Source of the DNA: Gulosibacter sp. 10
GTDB taxonomy: Bacteria > Actinomycetota > Actinomycetes > Actinomycetales > Microbacteriaceae
DNA length: 64,000 nucleotides
Direction: 5' to 3'
NCBI RefSeq assembly: GCF_900163695.1
Contig: NZ_FUIC01000008.1
Coordinates: 124,001-188,000 of the forward strand
This document shows positions 8,923 to 17,427 of this stretch, in pieces. The notes beneath the pieces are model-generated. The model saw only the letters and a list, made by a program, of their open reading frames with translations. It did not search any database and was not told where the DNA came from. Position 1 is the first letter of the stretch. Each line of letters opens with the position of its first letter. A program made the translations under genes and the position numbers.

Positions 8923-10947
8923 ATGACGGATCCGTACACATGGCTTGAGGACGTCGAGGGCGAGCGCGCGCTGGAATGGGCGAGAGCCAGGAACGCCGAG
9001 GCGGCCGAATCGCTCGCCGCCGCGCCGGAGTTCGCCGAGACCCGGGAGCGCATCCTCGAGGTGCTCGACTCCTCGGACCGCATCCCGGCGGTCTCGAAGG
9101 TCGGGCGGCACTACTACAACTTCTGGCGGGACGACCGGCACGAGCGCGGGCTCTGGCGCAGGACGACGCCGGAGTCCTATGCGAGCGACAGGCCCGACTG
9201 GGAGACGGTGCTCGACCTCGACGCGCTGGGCGAGCAGGAGGGCGTGAACTGGGTGTGGCACGGCGCCTCGATCCTGCGGGGCGACGACGAGTTCCGGCTG
9301 GCGCTCGTCGACCTCTCGCGGGGCGGCTCCGACGCGGACGTCACCCGCGAGTTCGACCTCGAGCGCAAGGCCTTCGTCGAGGGCGGCTTCACCCGTCCGG
9401 AGGCCAAGGGATCGGTGTCCTGGATCGACGAGGACACCGTCTTCGTCGCGACCGACACGGGCGAGGGCAGCATGACCGCCTCCGGCTATCCGCGGCTCGC
9501 CCGGCGCTGGACGCGCGGCGCGCCCCTGGCCGAGGCGCCGATCGTCTACGAGGGCGAGGAGGCGGACATGTCGATCCACGCCGTGCACGACTCGACCCCG
9601 GGCTTCGAGCGCGACCTCGTCATCCGCATGCGGGCCTTCTACGACGCGGAGTTCTTCCTGCTCGGCGACGGCGACGAGCAGGTCCGCATCGACGTGCCGC
9701 GATCCGCCGAGCCCGACCTCCACCGGGAATGGCTCACGGTGCGGCTGCGCGACGCGTGGTCCGTCGGCGGCCGGGACTACGCGGGCGGCAGCCTGCTGGC
9801 GATCCGGCTCGAGGAGTTCCTCGCCGGCGACCGCCGTTTCCGGGTGCTCTTCGAGCCGGATCCGCGCGTCTCCCTCGTCGATGCGGTGTGGACGCGCGAG
9901 CACCTCGTGCTCACCACGCTCGAGGATGTGAAGTCCCGAGTGCGGGCGCTGCGCGCCGGCGACTTCGAGGAGGTGGCGCTGCCGGGTCTACCGGAGGTCG
10001 GCACGATCGACGTCCGCCCCGTCGACGCGAAGACCTCTGAAGCAGTCTGGATCACGACCACCGACTTCCTCTCCCCCACGGCCCTCTCGATCGCCGAGAT
10101 CGGGACCGGCGAGGCGCCGCGGGCGCTGAAGTCGCAGCCCGAGCTCTTCGACGCGTCGGGACTCGTCGCGACGCAGCGCTTCGCGACCTCCGAGGACGGC
10201 ACTCGCGTCCCGTACTTCCTCGTGCACCGCGGCGACCTCCCGCCGGACGGCGGCACGCCGACGCTCCAGTACGCCTACGGCGGCTTCGAGATCTCCCTGA
10301 CCCCGGAGTACAACGCGGCGCTCGGCCGGGCCTGGCTCGAGCGAGGCGGCGCCTATGCGCTCGCGAACATCCGCGGGGGCGGCGAATACGGGCCGGCCTG
10401 GCATCAGGCCGCGCTGAAGCGGCACCGGCATCGCGCCTACGAGGACATGGCGGCCGTGTCGCGAGACCTCATCGATCGGGGCCTCACCTCGCCGGAGCGC
10501 CTCGGCATCCGCGGCGGCTCGAACGGCGGCCTGCTCACGGGCAACATGCTCGTGCGCGAGCCCGGGCTCTACGGCGCGGTCGTGGTTGAGGTGCCGCTGC
10601 TCGACATGAAGCGCTACTCCCACCTGCTCGCCGGCGCCTCCTGGATGGCGGAGTACGGCGATCCCGACACCGCGGACTGGGAGTTCATCCGCACGTTCTC
10701 GCCCTATCACCTGTTCGACCCCGAGGCCGACTACCCGCCGGTGCTGTTCACGACCTCGACGCGCGACGACCGCGTGCACCCGGCCCACGCGCGGAAGATG
10801 GTGGCGGCGATGCTCGCGGCGGGCAAGGACGTGACCTACTACGAGAACATCGAGGGCGGCCACGGCGGCGCCGCGACGAACGAGCAGTCCGCGCACGTGC
10901 GGGCGCTCGTCTACCGCTTCCTCGCGGAGCGCCTCGGGCTGGGGTAG
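8923..10947 (+). CDS. Prolyl oligopeptidase family (S9) serine peptidase
   Basis: The 674-residue protein has an N-terminal beta-propeller-like region (about 1-400) and a C-terminal alpha/beta hydrolase domain. The nucleophile is Ser533 in GGSNGG, the acid is in the DDRV motif (residues 615-616) and the histidine is His647 in EGGHGG. There is no signal peptide, so it is probably cytoplasmic and degrades short peptides, as S9A enzymes do. The start ATG at 8923 follows GAGGAGG; earlier in-frame codons lack family similarity. It is transcribed away from fmt and ends at a strong hairpin. It is the left edge of the accessory block. Confidence 0.9.
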   Translation: MTDPYTWLEDVEGERALEWARARNAEAAESLAAAPEFAETRERILEVLDSSDRIPAVSKVGRHYYNFWRDDRHERGLWRRTTPESYASDRPDWETVLDLDALGEQEGVNWVWHGASILRGDDEFRLALVDLSRGGSDADVTREFDLERKAFVEGGFTRPEAKGSVSWIDEDTVFVATDTGEGSMTASGYPRLARRWTRGAPLAEAPIVYEGEEADMSIHAVHDSTPGFERDLVIRMRAFYDAEFFLLGDGDEQVRIDVPRSAEPDLHREWLTVRLRDAWSVGGRDYAGGSLLAIRLEEFLAGDRRFRVLFEPDPRVSLVDAVWTREHLVLTTLEDVKSRVRALRAGDFEEVALPGLPEVGTIDVRPVDAKTSEAVWITTTDFLSPTALSIAEIGTGEAPRALKSQPELFDASGLVATQRFATSEDGTRVPYFLVHRGDLPPDGGTPTLQYAYGGFEISLTPEYNAALGRAWLERGGAYALANIRGGGEYGPAWHQAALKRHRHRAYEDMAAVSRDLIDRGLTSPERLGIRGGSNGGLLTGNMLVREPGLYGAVVVEVPLLDMKRYSHLLAGASWMAEYGDPDTADWEFIRTFSPYHLFDPEADYPPVLFTTSTRDDRVHPAHARKMVAAMLAAGKDVTYYENIEGGHGGAATNEQSAHVRALVYRFLAERLGLG

Positions 10948-10953
10948 CCCCGG

Positions 10954-10997
10954 CGCGCACGGCCCGGATGCCCCTCGCGGCATCCGGGCCGTGCGCG
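10954..10997. terminator. Bidirectional terminator hairpin
   Basis: Perfect 19-bp inverted repeat (10954-10972 and 10979-10997) with a 6-nt loop, between the convergent peptidase and DUF2087 genes. There is no clear T-run, but the GC stem is strong and could stop transcription from both sides. Confidence 0.75.
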
Positions 10998-11001
10998 TGC
11001 A

Positions 11002-11490
11002 TCAGGCGCGGGGCCGGTACTCGCCGCCGTCCGGCGCGCGATCGAGCAGCCCGTAGTCGACGAGGTACCGGCGCAGCACGACGTGATCGTCGTGGTAGCG
11101 GGAGAGCCGCTCGCCGACCTCCCGCTCGGTGAGCGCCTCGTCCGGGCGGAAGGCGCGCCGCGCGACCCAGCGGAGGAGCTCGCCGCGCTCCCCCTTGTCG
11201 GCCGGATACTGGCGGATCCGCCCGTCCTCCAGGAATCGCTCGACGCCGACGCGCCTCGGGCGGCTCGCCCCGCCGAGCGCGCGGGCGAAGACCCCGGCGT
11301 CGAAGCGCAGGTCCTCGTCGAGCATGCCCGCTCCCCGGAGCGCCTGCTCGATGCGCCTGCGGCGGGACGGCGAGTGGCGATCGAGCGCGGCAGCGATGTC
11401 GCCGCCCTGCATGCCGATGCACGCGACGGCGCGGGCGTCCTCGTTCGCGAGCACCGCCATGATGGGCTGCCATGCCGTGCGGGTGGTCAT
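11002..11490 (-). CDS. DUF2087 domain protein, probable regulator
   Basis: The 162-residue protein has an N-terminal helical region and a C-terminal DUF2087 pattern: FLEDGRIRQYPADKGERGEL, then LTEREVGERLSRYHDDHVVLRRYLVDYGLLDR and GGEYRP. DUF2087 is often found in, or fused to, transcriptional regulators and looks like a winged helix with a conserved RRYLVD stretch. The target is unknown. No Shine-Dalgarno sequence precedes the ATG, but TAGCGT lies 6 nt upstream, compatible with a leaderless mRNA. It is divergent from the MarR gene, with 70 nt between starts. Confidence 0.75.
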   Translation of the reverse strand: MTTRTAWQPIMAVLANEDARAVACIGMQGGDIAAALDRHSPSRRRRIEQALRGAGMLDEDLRFDAGVFARALGGASRPRRVGVERFLEDGRIRQYPADKGERGELLRWVARRAFRPDEALTEREVGERLSRYHDDHVVLRRYLVDYGLLDRAPDGGEYRPRA

Positions 11491-11496
11491 GCCGCC

Positions 11497-11502
11497 ACGC
11501 TA
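11497..11502 (-). promoter_or_regulatory. Possible -10 box for leaderless DUF2087 gene
   Basis: TAGCGT (minus strand) ends 6 nt before the ATG at 11490, and no ribosome-binding site is present. I found no convincing -35. Confidence 0.35.
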
Positions 11503-11525
11503 CCAATCGGCTCGCGCCGCAGCGC

Positions 11526-11555
11526 TCGACTCCATCATGAGATTATTATATAATC
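11526..11555 (+). promoter_or_regulatory. Leaderless promoter and operator of the MarR-MFS operon
   Basis: A -35-like TCGACT (11526-11531), a 17-nt spacer and a perfect TATAAT (11549-11554) end 6 nt before the ATG at 11561, so transcription should start at or next to the A of the start codon. The inverted repeat GATTAT-TAT-ATAATC (11541-11555) covers the -10. It is a natural site for repression by the MarR protein encoded next to it. Confidence 0.7.
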
Positions 11556-11560
11556 CCCTT

Positions 11561-12034
11561 ATGGATAACGGACATGGGATCGCGGACAGCCTCTCGGAGC
11601 TGCTCGAGCAGCTGGTCCACCGGCTGCGCGACCAGGCCTCGGACGAGCAGCTCTCCCGCGCGTGGACCACGGCGCTGTCCCGGCTCGACAACGAGGGGCC
11701 GCTGCCCGTCACCCGGCTGGCGCACGCCGTGGGGGTCTCGCAGCCGGCGATGACCCAGCTCGTCGACCGGATGGCCGCCGAGGGCTTCGTGCTGCGCGCC
11801 GCCTCCGAGCAGGACCGCCGGGTGCAGCTCGTGGAGATCACGGAGGCCGGCCGGTCCGCCATCGATGCGCGACGCCGATGGCGCGCATCCCGGCTGGACG
11901 ACCGCCTCCGCACCCTCGACCCCGCGGATCGCGCGGCCGTGGCAGGGGCCATCCCCGCGCTCGAGCGGCTCGTCGAGTCCCTCGCACGTCCCGACGCCGA
12001 AGACCACGACAAGAAAGAAGAAGCACAGCACTGA
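11561..12034 (+). CDS. MarR family transcriptional regulator
   Basis: The 157-residue protein has the MarR winged-helix fold. The recognition part is GPLPVTRLAHAVGVSQPAMTQLVDRMAAEG (about 44-73), followed by the wing LRAASEQDRRVQLVEITEAG. MarR proteins are dimeric repressors released by small aromatic ligands or drugs. It overlaps the downstream MFS transporter by 1 nt (TGATG), so it very probably controls that pump and itself through the palindrome over the -10 box. The start ATG at 11561 lies directly after TATAAT; longer in-frame readings have no family similarity. Confidence 0.93.
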   Translation: MDNGHGIADSLSELLEQLVHRLRDQASDEQLSRAWTTALSRLDNEGPLPVTRLAHAVGVSQPAMTQLVDRMAAEGFVLRAASEQDRRVQLVEITEAGRSAIDARRRWRASRLDDRLRTLDPADRAAVAGAIPALERLVESLARPDAEDHDKKEEAQH

Positions 12035-13698
12035 TGAGTCAGTCCCAAGGAAAGCAGCAGGGCCTGCTCAAACAACCCAAGGCGGTCTGGGCGGTCGCCT
12101 TCGCCTGCGTCATCTCGTTCATGGGCATCGGGCTCGTCGACCCCATCCTGCCGGCGATCTCCGACAGCCTCGGCGCCTCGCCCGCCCAGGTGTCGCTCCT
12201 GTTCACGAGCTACCTCGTGGTGACGGCCATCGCGATGCTCGGGGTCGGCTGGGTGTCGAGCCGGATCGGCTCCAAGTGGGCGCTCATCGTCGGACTCGCG
12301 CTCATCGTCGTGTTCGCCGCGCTCGCGGGCGCCGCGGGCAGCGTCGACGGCATCATCGCCTTCCGCGGCGGCTGGGGCCTCGGCAACGCGCTGTTCATCG
12401 CGACGAGCCTCGCCGTGATCGTCGCCTCGGCGCAGGGCGGCTTCTCGGGCGCCATCATCCTCTACGAGGCCGCGCTCGGCCTCGGCATCGCGGCGGGCCC
12501 GCTGATCGGCGGCCTGCTGGGCCACATCAGCTGGCGCGGGCCGTTCTTCGGCGTGGCCGTGCTCATGGGCATCGCGCTCGTCGCGACGCTCCTGTTCATC
12601 CCGAAGACCCCCAAGCCGGCGGAGAAGATCTCGCTCGGCGCCCCGCTCGCCGCGCTCAAGCACCGCGGCCTGCTGACCATGGGCATCATGGCGCTGCTCT
12701 ACAACTGGGGCTTCTTCACGATGCTCGGCTACGCGCCATACCCGATGAAGCTCGACGCGCTCCAGCTCGGCTTCGTGTTCACCGGATGGGGCCTGCTCGT
12801 CGCCGCGTTCGCGGTGTTCTTCGCGCCCCGCCTGCAGCGGCGCTTCGGCACCGCGGCCGTGCTCTACGCGAACCTCGCCGGGCTCGGCATCGTGATGACC
12901 GCGATCGCGATCGGCGTCGACTCCCCGCCCGTCGTGATCGCCGCCGTGATCATCAGCGGCGCCTTCATCGGCATCAACAACACGCTCACCACCCAGGCCG
13001 TCATGCTGGTCTCCCCGGTGGAGCGCTCCGTCGCCTCGTCGGCCTACGGCTTCCTCCGCTTCTTCGGCGGCGGGCTGGCGCCCTTCGTCGCGGGCATCGT
13101 GGCGCAGCACTTCGGCCAGGGATGGGCCTTCGGGCTCGGCGCCATCGCGTTCTTCATCGCGATCCCCGTGCTCGCGAGCGGCCACAAGCTGCTCGTCCGG
13201 GCCGAGTCCGCCGAGGAGGCCGAGGAGGAGCCGGAGCTCCCCGGCGCCTCCCTGACGGTGCTCGACGAGGTGGAGCTCGGCGCCAAGCCGATCATCGCCG
13301 CCATCGACGACACCGAGCTGGCCGACCAGGTGGTGGACCGGGCCGTGGCCCTCGCCCGGGAGCACCGCGCATCGGTGGAGATCGTCCACGTCACCGAGAC
13401 CGAGGTGGTGGCCGACCAGACCCTCGACCCCGAGAGCGCGCGCCACTCCCGCGCGGTGGTCGACGCCCAGCTCGACCGGGTGCGCGGCTCCGACGTCGTC
13501 GCCCGAGGGGTCCTGCTCACGAGCGTCGGCGACCACGCCGCGACCGGCGCGGTCATCGCGCGCCGCGCCGCCGAGCTGCACGCCGGCATGGTGGTGCTCG
13601 GCCGGTCCAAGAACGGGCCGGTGGCGAGGCTCTTCGACGCGGACCTCGTCGGCGAGATCGAGCGCGCCGAGGACTGCCGGGTGATCCTCGTCGCCTGA
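12034..13698 (+). CDS. MFS transporter with C-terminal universal stress (USP) domain
   Basis: The 554-residue protein has about 12 membrane segments between residues 15 and 390, with the MFS loop 2-3 motif seen as GVGWVSSRIGSKWAL and a drug-efflux-like GIGLVDPILPAISDSLG opening. Residues 391-416 are an acidic linker (SAEEAEEEPELP). From about 417 to 554 there is a soluble Usp-like domain (PIIAAIDDTELADQVVDRAV, then MVVLGRSKNG and DCRVILVA). The nucleotide-binding glycine motif is not canonical: after GRSKNG the usual late Gly-Ser is missing. It probably exports a drug or toxic metabolite under MarR control, with the cytoplasmic USP part as a sensor; the substrate is unknown. Confidence 0.88.
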   Translation: MSQSQGKQQGLLKQPKAVWAVAFACVISFMGIGLVDPILPAISDSLGASPAQVSLLFTSYLVVTAIAMLGVGWVSSRIGSKWALIVGLALIVVFAALAGAAGSVDGIIAFRGGWGLGNALFIATSLAVIVASAQGGFSGAIILYEAALGLGIAAGPLIGGLLGHISWRGPFFGVAVLMGIALVATLLFIPKTPKPAEKISLGAPLAALKHRGLLTMGIMALLYNWGFFTMLGYAPYPMKLDALQLGFVFTGWGLLVAAFAVFFAPRLQRRFGTAAVLYANLAGLGIVMTAIAIGVDSPPVVIAAVIISGAFIGINNTLTTQAVMLVSPVERSVASSAYGFLRFFGGGLAPFVAGIVAQHFGQGWAFGLGAIAFFIAIPVLASGHKLLVRAESAEEAEEEPELPGASLTVLDEVELGAKPIIAAIDDTELADQVVDRAVALAREHRASVEIVHVTETEVVADQTLDPESARHSRAVVDAQLDRVRGSDVVARGVLLTSVGDHAATGAVIARRAAELHAGMVVLGRSKNGPVARLFDADLVGEIERAEDCRVILVA

Positions 13699-13719
13699 GC
13701 CGGGGACCCGGCATCGGCG

Positions 13720-13752
13720 GGGCCGCGGCGGAGCATCGCTCCCCCGCGGCCC
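13720..13752. terminator. Bidirectional terminator hairpin
   Basis: The 9-bp arms GGGCCGCGG/CCGCGGCCC (13720-13728, 13744-13752) enclose a second 4-bp stem GGAG/CTCC with one C-C mismatch between them. It lies between the convergent MFS and ABC permease genes. Confidence 0.7.
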
Positions 13753-13768
13753 TTCGCGCTGCGCGGCC

Positions 13769-14560
13769 TCACTCCCAGCGGAACAGCAGGGCGGCGACCC
13801 CGGTGCCGATCACGGCGCTGCCGCCCAGGGAGGCCCAGTTCTGCCAGGGCACCGGCTCGGTGACGAGCGTCGACTGCAGCGCTTCGACGGCCGCGCCGAA
13901 CGGCAGCCAGGAGCCGACCGCGGCGAGCGGCTCCGGCAGATTCCCGACCGGGCCGAACATGCCCCCGAGCGCCCCGATCCCGAAGAACGCGACGAGGCCG
14001 ATGGCCACCGCCGAGTTCGGCGTGGGGGCGATCGACGCGACGATCATCCCGACCCCGTACATCGCGGTGCACGCCGCCAGGAACACGAGCGCCGTCAGCC
14101 AGGGATGCCGCGGCATCGACGCCTCGAAGAAGACGGCGCCCACGAGGAGCGCCATGCCCACGCCGAGGAGCATCTGCGCGAAGCTCACGATCAGCTGCGC
14201 GATGAGCACCATCACGGGCGAGGCCGGCGTGACCGCGAGCCTTCGGAGCAGGTGCGTCTTGCGGTACGTCGCCAGGAAGCTCGGCATGTTGATCATCGCA
14301 ATGGTCGCGACCACCATCGCGACGATCACCGGCAGCAGGAAGTAGTCGAGCACGGTGACGCCCTCCGCCACGGGCGTCCCGAGGTCGTCGAAGGCCATGG
14401 CCTGCATGACGAGGATCAGCATCGGCATGCCGAAGGGGATGATCAGCCCGGCCGTGTCCCGGACGGTCATCCTCGCCTCGGCCTGGACGAGCCTGAGCCA
14501 GGCGCCCGCCCCCGGGCCGCCCGCCCGGGTCCGCGCGGCTGCGGCGCTCGCGGCGCTCAC
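13769..14560 (-). CDS. ABC-2 type permease (DrrB-like)
   Basis: The 263-residue membrane protein has an Ala-rich cytoplasmic N-terminus (1-35) and six predicted spans: about 40-58, 72-95, 120-143, 150-172, 178-197 and 235-258. The ABC-2 signature region is around IGALGGMFGPVGNLPEPLAAVGSWLPFG. The GTG start at 14560 overlaps the ATPase stop as GTGA, so the two make one exporter. DrrB-type permeases pump drugs or lipids out of the cell. Lying beside a two-component system, it may be that system's output. Confidence 0.9.
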   Translation of the reverse strand: MSAASAAAARTRAGGPGAGAWLRLVQAEARMTVRDTAGLIIPFGMPMLILVMQAMAFDDLGTPVAEGVTVLDYFLLPVIVAMVVATIAMINMPSFLATYRKTHLLRRLAVTPASPVMVLIAQLIVSFAQMLLGVGMALLVGAVFFEASMPRHPWLTALVFLAACTAMYGVGMIVASIAPTPNSAVAIGLVAFFGIGALGGMFGPVGNLPEPLAAVGSWLPFGAAVEALQSTLVTEPVPWQNWASLGGSAVIGTGVAALLFRWE

Positions 14561-15348
14561 GCCGCCTCCTCCGCGTCGATCTCCCTGCCGGTGAGCGCCA
14601 CGAACGCCTCCTCGAGGGACTGCGCCCCGGCATGGGCGGTCACCTCGGCGGGCGTGCCCTGCACGAGGATCCGTCCCGCGTCGATGAGCGCGATGCGGTC
14701 GCACAGCCGCTCCACCTCGTCCATCGCATGGCTGACGAGGATCACCGTCTGCCGCTCGAGCCCCTCGACGGTCTCCCAGATCCGCCGTCTCGCGCGGGGG
14801 TCGAGCCCGGTCGTCAGCTCGTCTAGGATCACGACCTCGGGACGCCCGATGAGCGCGAGTGCGATGGAGAGCCGCTGCATCTGGCCGCCGGAGAGATTCG
14901 CGAAGCTCGTCCTCGCCATGCCCTGCAGCTCGACCATGCCCAGCGCCTCCTCGGCGGAGAGCGGGTCCGGGTAGAAGCTGCGGTAGAGCGTCACGAGCTC
15001 GCCGCAGGTGAGGGCGTCGTGCAGCATCGCCTCCTGGAGCTGCACGCCGAGGATGCGGCGCACCGCGGCCCGGTCGGCGAAGGGATCGAGCCCCAGCACG
15101 CGGACCCTCCCGCCGTCGGGGCGGTGCAGCCCCGCGATCATCTCGACCGCGGTGCTCTTGCCCGCCCCGTTGGTACCGAGGATCCCGAAGGTCTCGCCGG
15201 CCCGGATCTGCAGCGTCACCCCGTCCACCGCAGTGCGGCGGCCGTAGCGCTTGACGAGGTCCCGTGCGTCCACCGCGTGCTCCGTCACGGCGAGCCCGCC
15301 CGGGACGGCCGTCTCGAGTGCGTCGTGCTGTCGTCTGCGTATCTCCAT
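14557..15348 (-). CDS. ABC transporter ATP-binding protein (DrrA-like)
   Basis: The 263-residue ATPase has Walker A GTNGAGKST, Q-loop GVQLQEAML, signature LSGGQMQR, Walker B VVILDELTTGLD and H-loop VSHAMDE. The D-loop GLDPRARR is typical of drug-exporter ATPases of the DrrA/CcmA group. The ATG at 15348 gives a 20-residue extension; a GTG at 15288 (VTEHAVDARDL) is an alternative start closer to the family norm. It is cotranscribed with the permease and divergent from the histidine kinase gene (109 nt between starts). Confidence 0.93.
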   Translation of the reverse strand: MEIRRRQHDALETAVPGGLAVTEHAVDARDLVKRYGRRTAVDGVTLQIRAGETFGILGTNGAGKSTAVEMIAGLHRPDGGRVRVLGLDPFADRAAVRRILGVQLQEAMLHDALTCGELVTLYRSFYPDPLSAEEALGMVELQGMARTSFANLSGGQMQRLSIALALIGRPEVVILDELTTGLDPRARRRIWETVEGLERQTVILVSHAMDEVERLCDRIALIDAGRILVQGTPAEVTAHAGAQSLEEAFVALTGREIDAEEAA

Positions 15349-15445
15349 GCCTCAAGGCTGCTCCCCGCGGACCCGGCGGCGCGGGTGCCGCCGGTCATCG
15401 CCCCGCTCGTGACGATCGGCACCTCCGCGGCCGGTCCCCGGTCAG

Positions 15446-15451
15446 TAGGCT
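15446..15451 (+). promoter_or_regulatory. Probable -10 box for leaderless histidine kinase mRNA
   Basis: TAGGCT ends 6 nt before the ATG at 15458 and there is no Shine-Dalgarno sequence (the intervening bases are CTCCCC). This is the same geometry as the MarR gene. The -35 is not clear. Confidence 0.45.
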
Positions 15452-15457
15452 CTCCCC

Positions 15458-16651
15458 ATGAATGCCCCCGCGACGCCCCGCCCCGCGATGGGGCGGCGCG
15501 CCCCGACCCCGCCGCAGCACTGGGAGCTCTACTCGGGCGCCGCCATGATCGTGATCTGCGTGGGCATCGCCGTGCTCATGCTCTTCACGAGCGGGCCGCC
15601 CCGCATTCCCGAATGGCTCTGGGGCGGGCTCTTCCTGCTCGCCGTCTCGCTCGTCGTGCTCGCCGTGTCGGGCCTGCTCCCCCGCCCCTGGCCCCTCCCC
15701 GTGTTCGCCGGGGCCGTGCTCCTCAGCTGGCTCCTGCTCATGGCCATGCCCGGTCAGGGCCTGTTCATCGTGATCTTCGTGATGATCGCCGCAGCCGGCG
15801 TCTCCATCCTGCCGATGCCCGCGATCCTCGGCCTCGTCGTCGCGAACAGCGCGGTCGTGATGCTGCACCAGCTCCTCGCCGGCGCCGACGCGCCGGAGGT
15901 CGTCGCGACCACGGTCTTCTGCCTGCTCATCCACCTCGCAAGCGTGTTCAGCAGCTCCGCGATGCAGCGCGAGAGCGAGCTGCGCGCCGAGCTCGAGGAG
16001 CAGCACGTCGAGCTCACCGCCGCGGCGGCGCTGCTCGAGGACTCGGCCAAGGCCTCGGAGCGGCTGCGGATCTCCCGGGAGCTCCACGATCTCATCGGTC
16101 ATCAGCTCACCGTCCTCAGCCTCGAGCTCGAGGCGGCCAAGCACCGGGACGCCGAGCGCCGGGGCGTGCACGTCGATCGTGCGGCGGAGGTCGCACGGGA
16201 GCTGCTCCGGGACGTGCGCAGCACCGTCGGCGAGCTCCGCGCCGCCGAGCGCGGCGGGCTCCGGGCCCATCTCGAACGGCTCGGCGGGGCGGTGCCGACC
16301 CTCCAGGTCCACGTGCACGTCGAGGAGGGCGTCTACCCGGACGAGCAGCAGACGGCCGCCCTCGTGCGCGCCGCCCAGGAGATCGTCACCAATGCGGTGA
16401 AGCACGCGAACGCGCGCGAGCTGTGGCTCGACGTGACCCGCGACGCCGAGACGATCCGGCTCGTGGGCGTGGACGACGGGTACCCGCCCGGCAGCATCGA
16501 GTTCGGCAACGGGCTCACCGGGCTGCGCGAGCGCGTGGAGCTGCTGGACGGGGAGCTCCGTGTGGAGCCCCGCGGCGAGTTCACGGTGGAGGTGCGGCTG
16601 CCCGCCTCCGCGCGCCCCGCCTCCGCAGCCGCCGAGGGGGCCGGCGCATGA
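15458..16651 (+). CDS. NarL/DesK-type sensor histidine kinase
   Basis: The 397-residue kinase has a membrane sensor of about five hydrophobic spans (residues 25-170), a coiled-coil linker (about 170-203), a HisKA_3 dimerisation domain with the phospho-acceptor His210 in SRELHDLIGHQL, and a HATPase domain (N-box AAQEIVTNAVKHANA, then VDDGYPPG and FGNGLTGLRERVE). There is no extracellular ligand domain, so it probably senses within the membrane. Its stop overlaps the response-regulator start (ATGA). The divergent ABC exporter is its likely target, as in many antibiotic-sensing systems; this is inferred from position. Confidence 0.93.
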   Translation: MNAPATPRPAMGRRAPTPPQHWELYSGAAMIVICVGIAVLMLFTSGPPRIPEWLWGGLFLLAVSLVVLAVSGLLPRPWPLPVFAGAVLLSWLLLMAMPGQGLFIVIFVMIAAAGVSILPMPAILGLVVANSAVVMLHQLLAGADAPEVVATTVFCLLIHLASVFSSSAMQRESELRAELEEQHVELTAAAALLEDSAKASERLRISRELHDLIGHQLTVLSLELEAAKHRDAERRGVHVDRAAEVARELLRDVRSTVGELRAAERGGLRAHLERLGGAVPTLQVHVHVEEGVYPDEQQTAALVRAAQEIVTNAVKHANARELWLDVTRDAETIRLVGVDDGYPPGSIEFGNGLTGLRERVELLDGELRVEPRGEFTVEVRLPASARPASAAAEGAGA

Positions 16652-17337
16652 CCGGCTCCGGCATCCGCGTGCTCGTGGTCGACGACCAGACCCTCGTGCG
16701 CCGCGGGATCGGGACGCTGCTCGAGCTCGGCGGCATCGATGTGGTCGGCGAGGCCGCGGACGGCGCCGACGCCCTCGAGGCCATCCGGCGCGACAGCCCC
16801 GACGTGGTCCTGCTCGATCTGCGGATGCCGCGCTACGACGGCCTCTGGTTGCTCGAACGCCTCGCGGAGCCCCGTTCCGCCGCCCCGGATGCGGACGACC
16901 CCGAGGCGGAGCCGCCGCCCGTGCTCGTCCTCACGACCTTCGACGACGACGCGCTGCTGCTCGAGGCCCTCCGCCTCGGCGCGCGAGGCTACCTGCTCAA
17001 GGACGTCACCGTCGAGCGGCTCGCCGCCGCTGTCGCGACGCTCGCGGAGGGCGGCACGCTCATCGCCCCCTCCATCACCGACCGGCTGCTCAGGGCCATC
17101 CGATCGGGCCCGCCGCCGGCCGGCGCCGACGACGCGCCCGTGCAGCCGCTGACCGGACGGGAGCTCGAGGTGCTCCGCCTCGTCGCCGAGGGCTACACGA
17201 ACCGGCAGATCGCGGAGATCGTGCACCTGGCCGAGGGGACCGTGAAGAACCACCTGTCGGTGATCCTCGCGAAGCTCGGCGCGAGGGATCGCACGAACGC
17301 CGTGCTCCGGGCGCTGCATGAGGGCATCCTCGGCTGA
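16648..17337 (+). CDS. NarL-family response regulator
   Basis: The 229-residue protein has a receiver domain (1-135) with the acidic pair VVDDQ, phospho-acceptor Asp57 in VVLLDLRMP and the conserved Lys in GYLLKDV. A Pro/Ala-rich linker follows, then a LuxR-type HTH (about 165-225: LTGRELEVLRLVAEGYTN, EGTVKNHLS). A short acidic insert (residues about 77-92) lies between beta-3 and alpha-3 of the receiver. It is the partner of the kinase it overlaps and probably regulates the divergent ABC exporter. Confidence 0.95.
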   Translation: MTGSGIRVLVVDDQTLVRRGIGTLLELGGIDVVGEAADGADALEAIRRDSPDVVLLDLRMPRYDGLWLLERLAEPRSAAPDADDPEAEPPPVLVLTTFDDDALLLEALRLGARGYLLKDVTVERLAAAVATLAEGGTLIAPSITDRLLRAIRSGPPPAGADDAPVQPLTGRELEVLRLVAEGYTNRQIAEIVHLAEGTVKNHLSVILAKLGARDRTNAVLRALHEGILG

Positions 17338-17375
17338 ACGGCGGCGGCCCCGGCGCGCGCTCGCCGGGAGCCGCC

Positions 17376-17414
17376 GCGGAGGCCGGGCGCCGGATGACAG
17401 CGCCCGGCCTCCGC
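17376..17414. terminator. Bidirectional terminator hairpin
   Basis: Perfect 15-bp inverted repeat (17376-17390, 17400-17414) with a 9-nt loop, between the convergent response regulator and keto-acid decarboxylase genes. Confidence 0.75.
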
Positions 17415-17427
17415 CGGCCGATCCGGT

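Noticed and set aside
11500-13581. A 693-codon open frame antisense to the MarR and MFS genes
   Set aside because: Composition is typical of high-GC antisense reading (Arg, Glu, Asp, Gly), with no recognisable domain, and the plus-strand genes are convincing.
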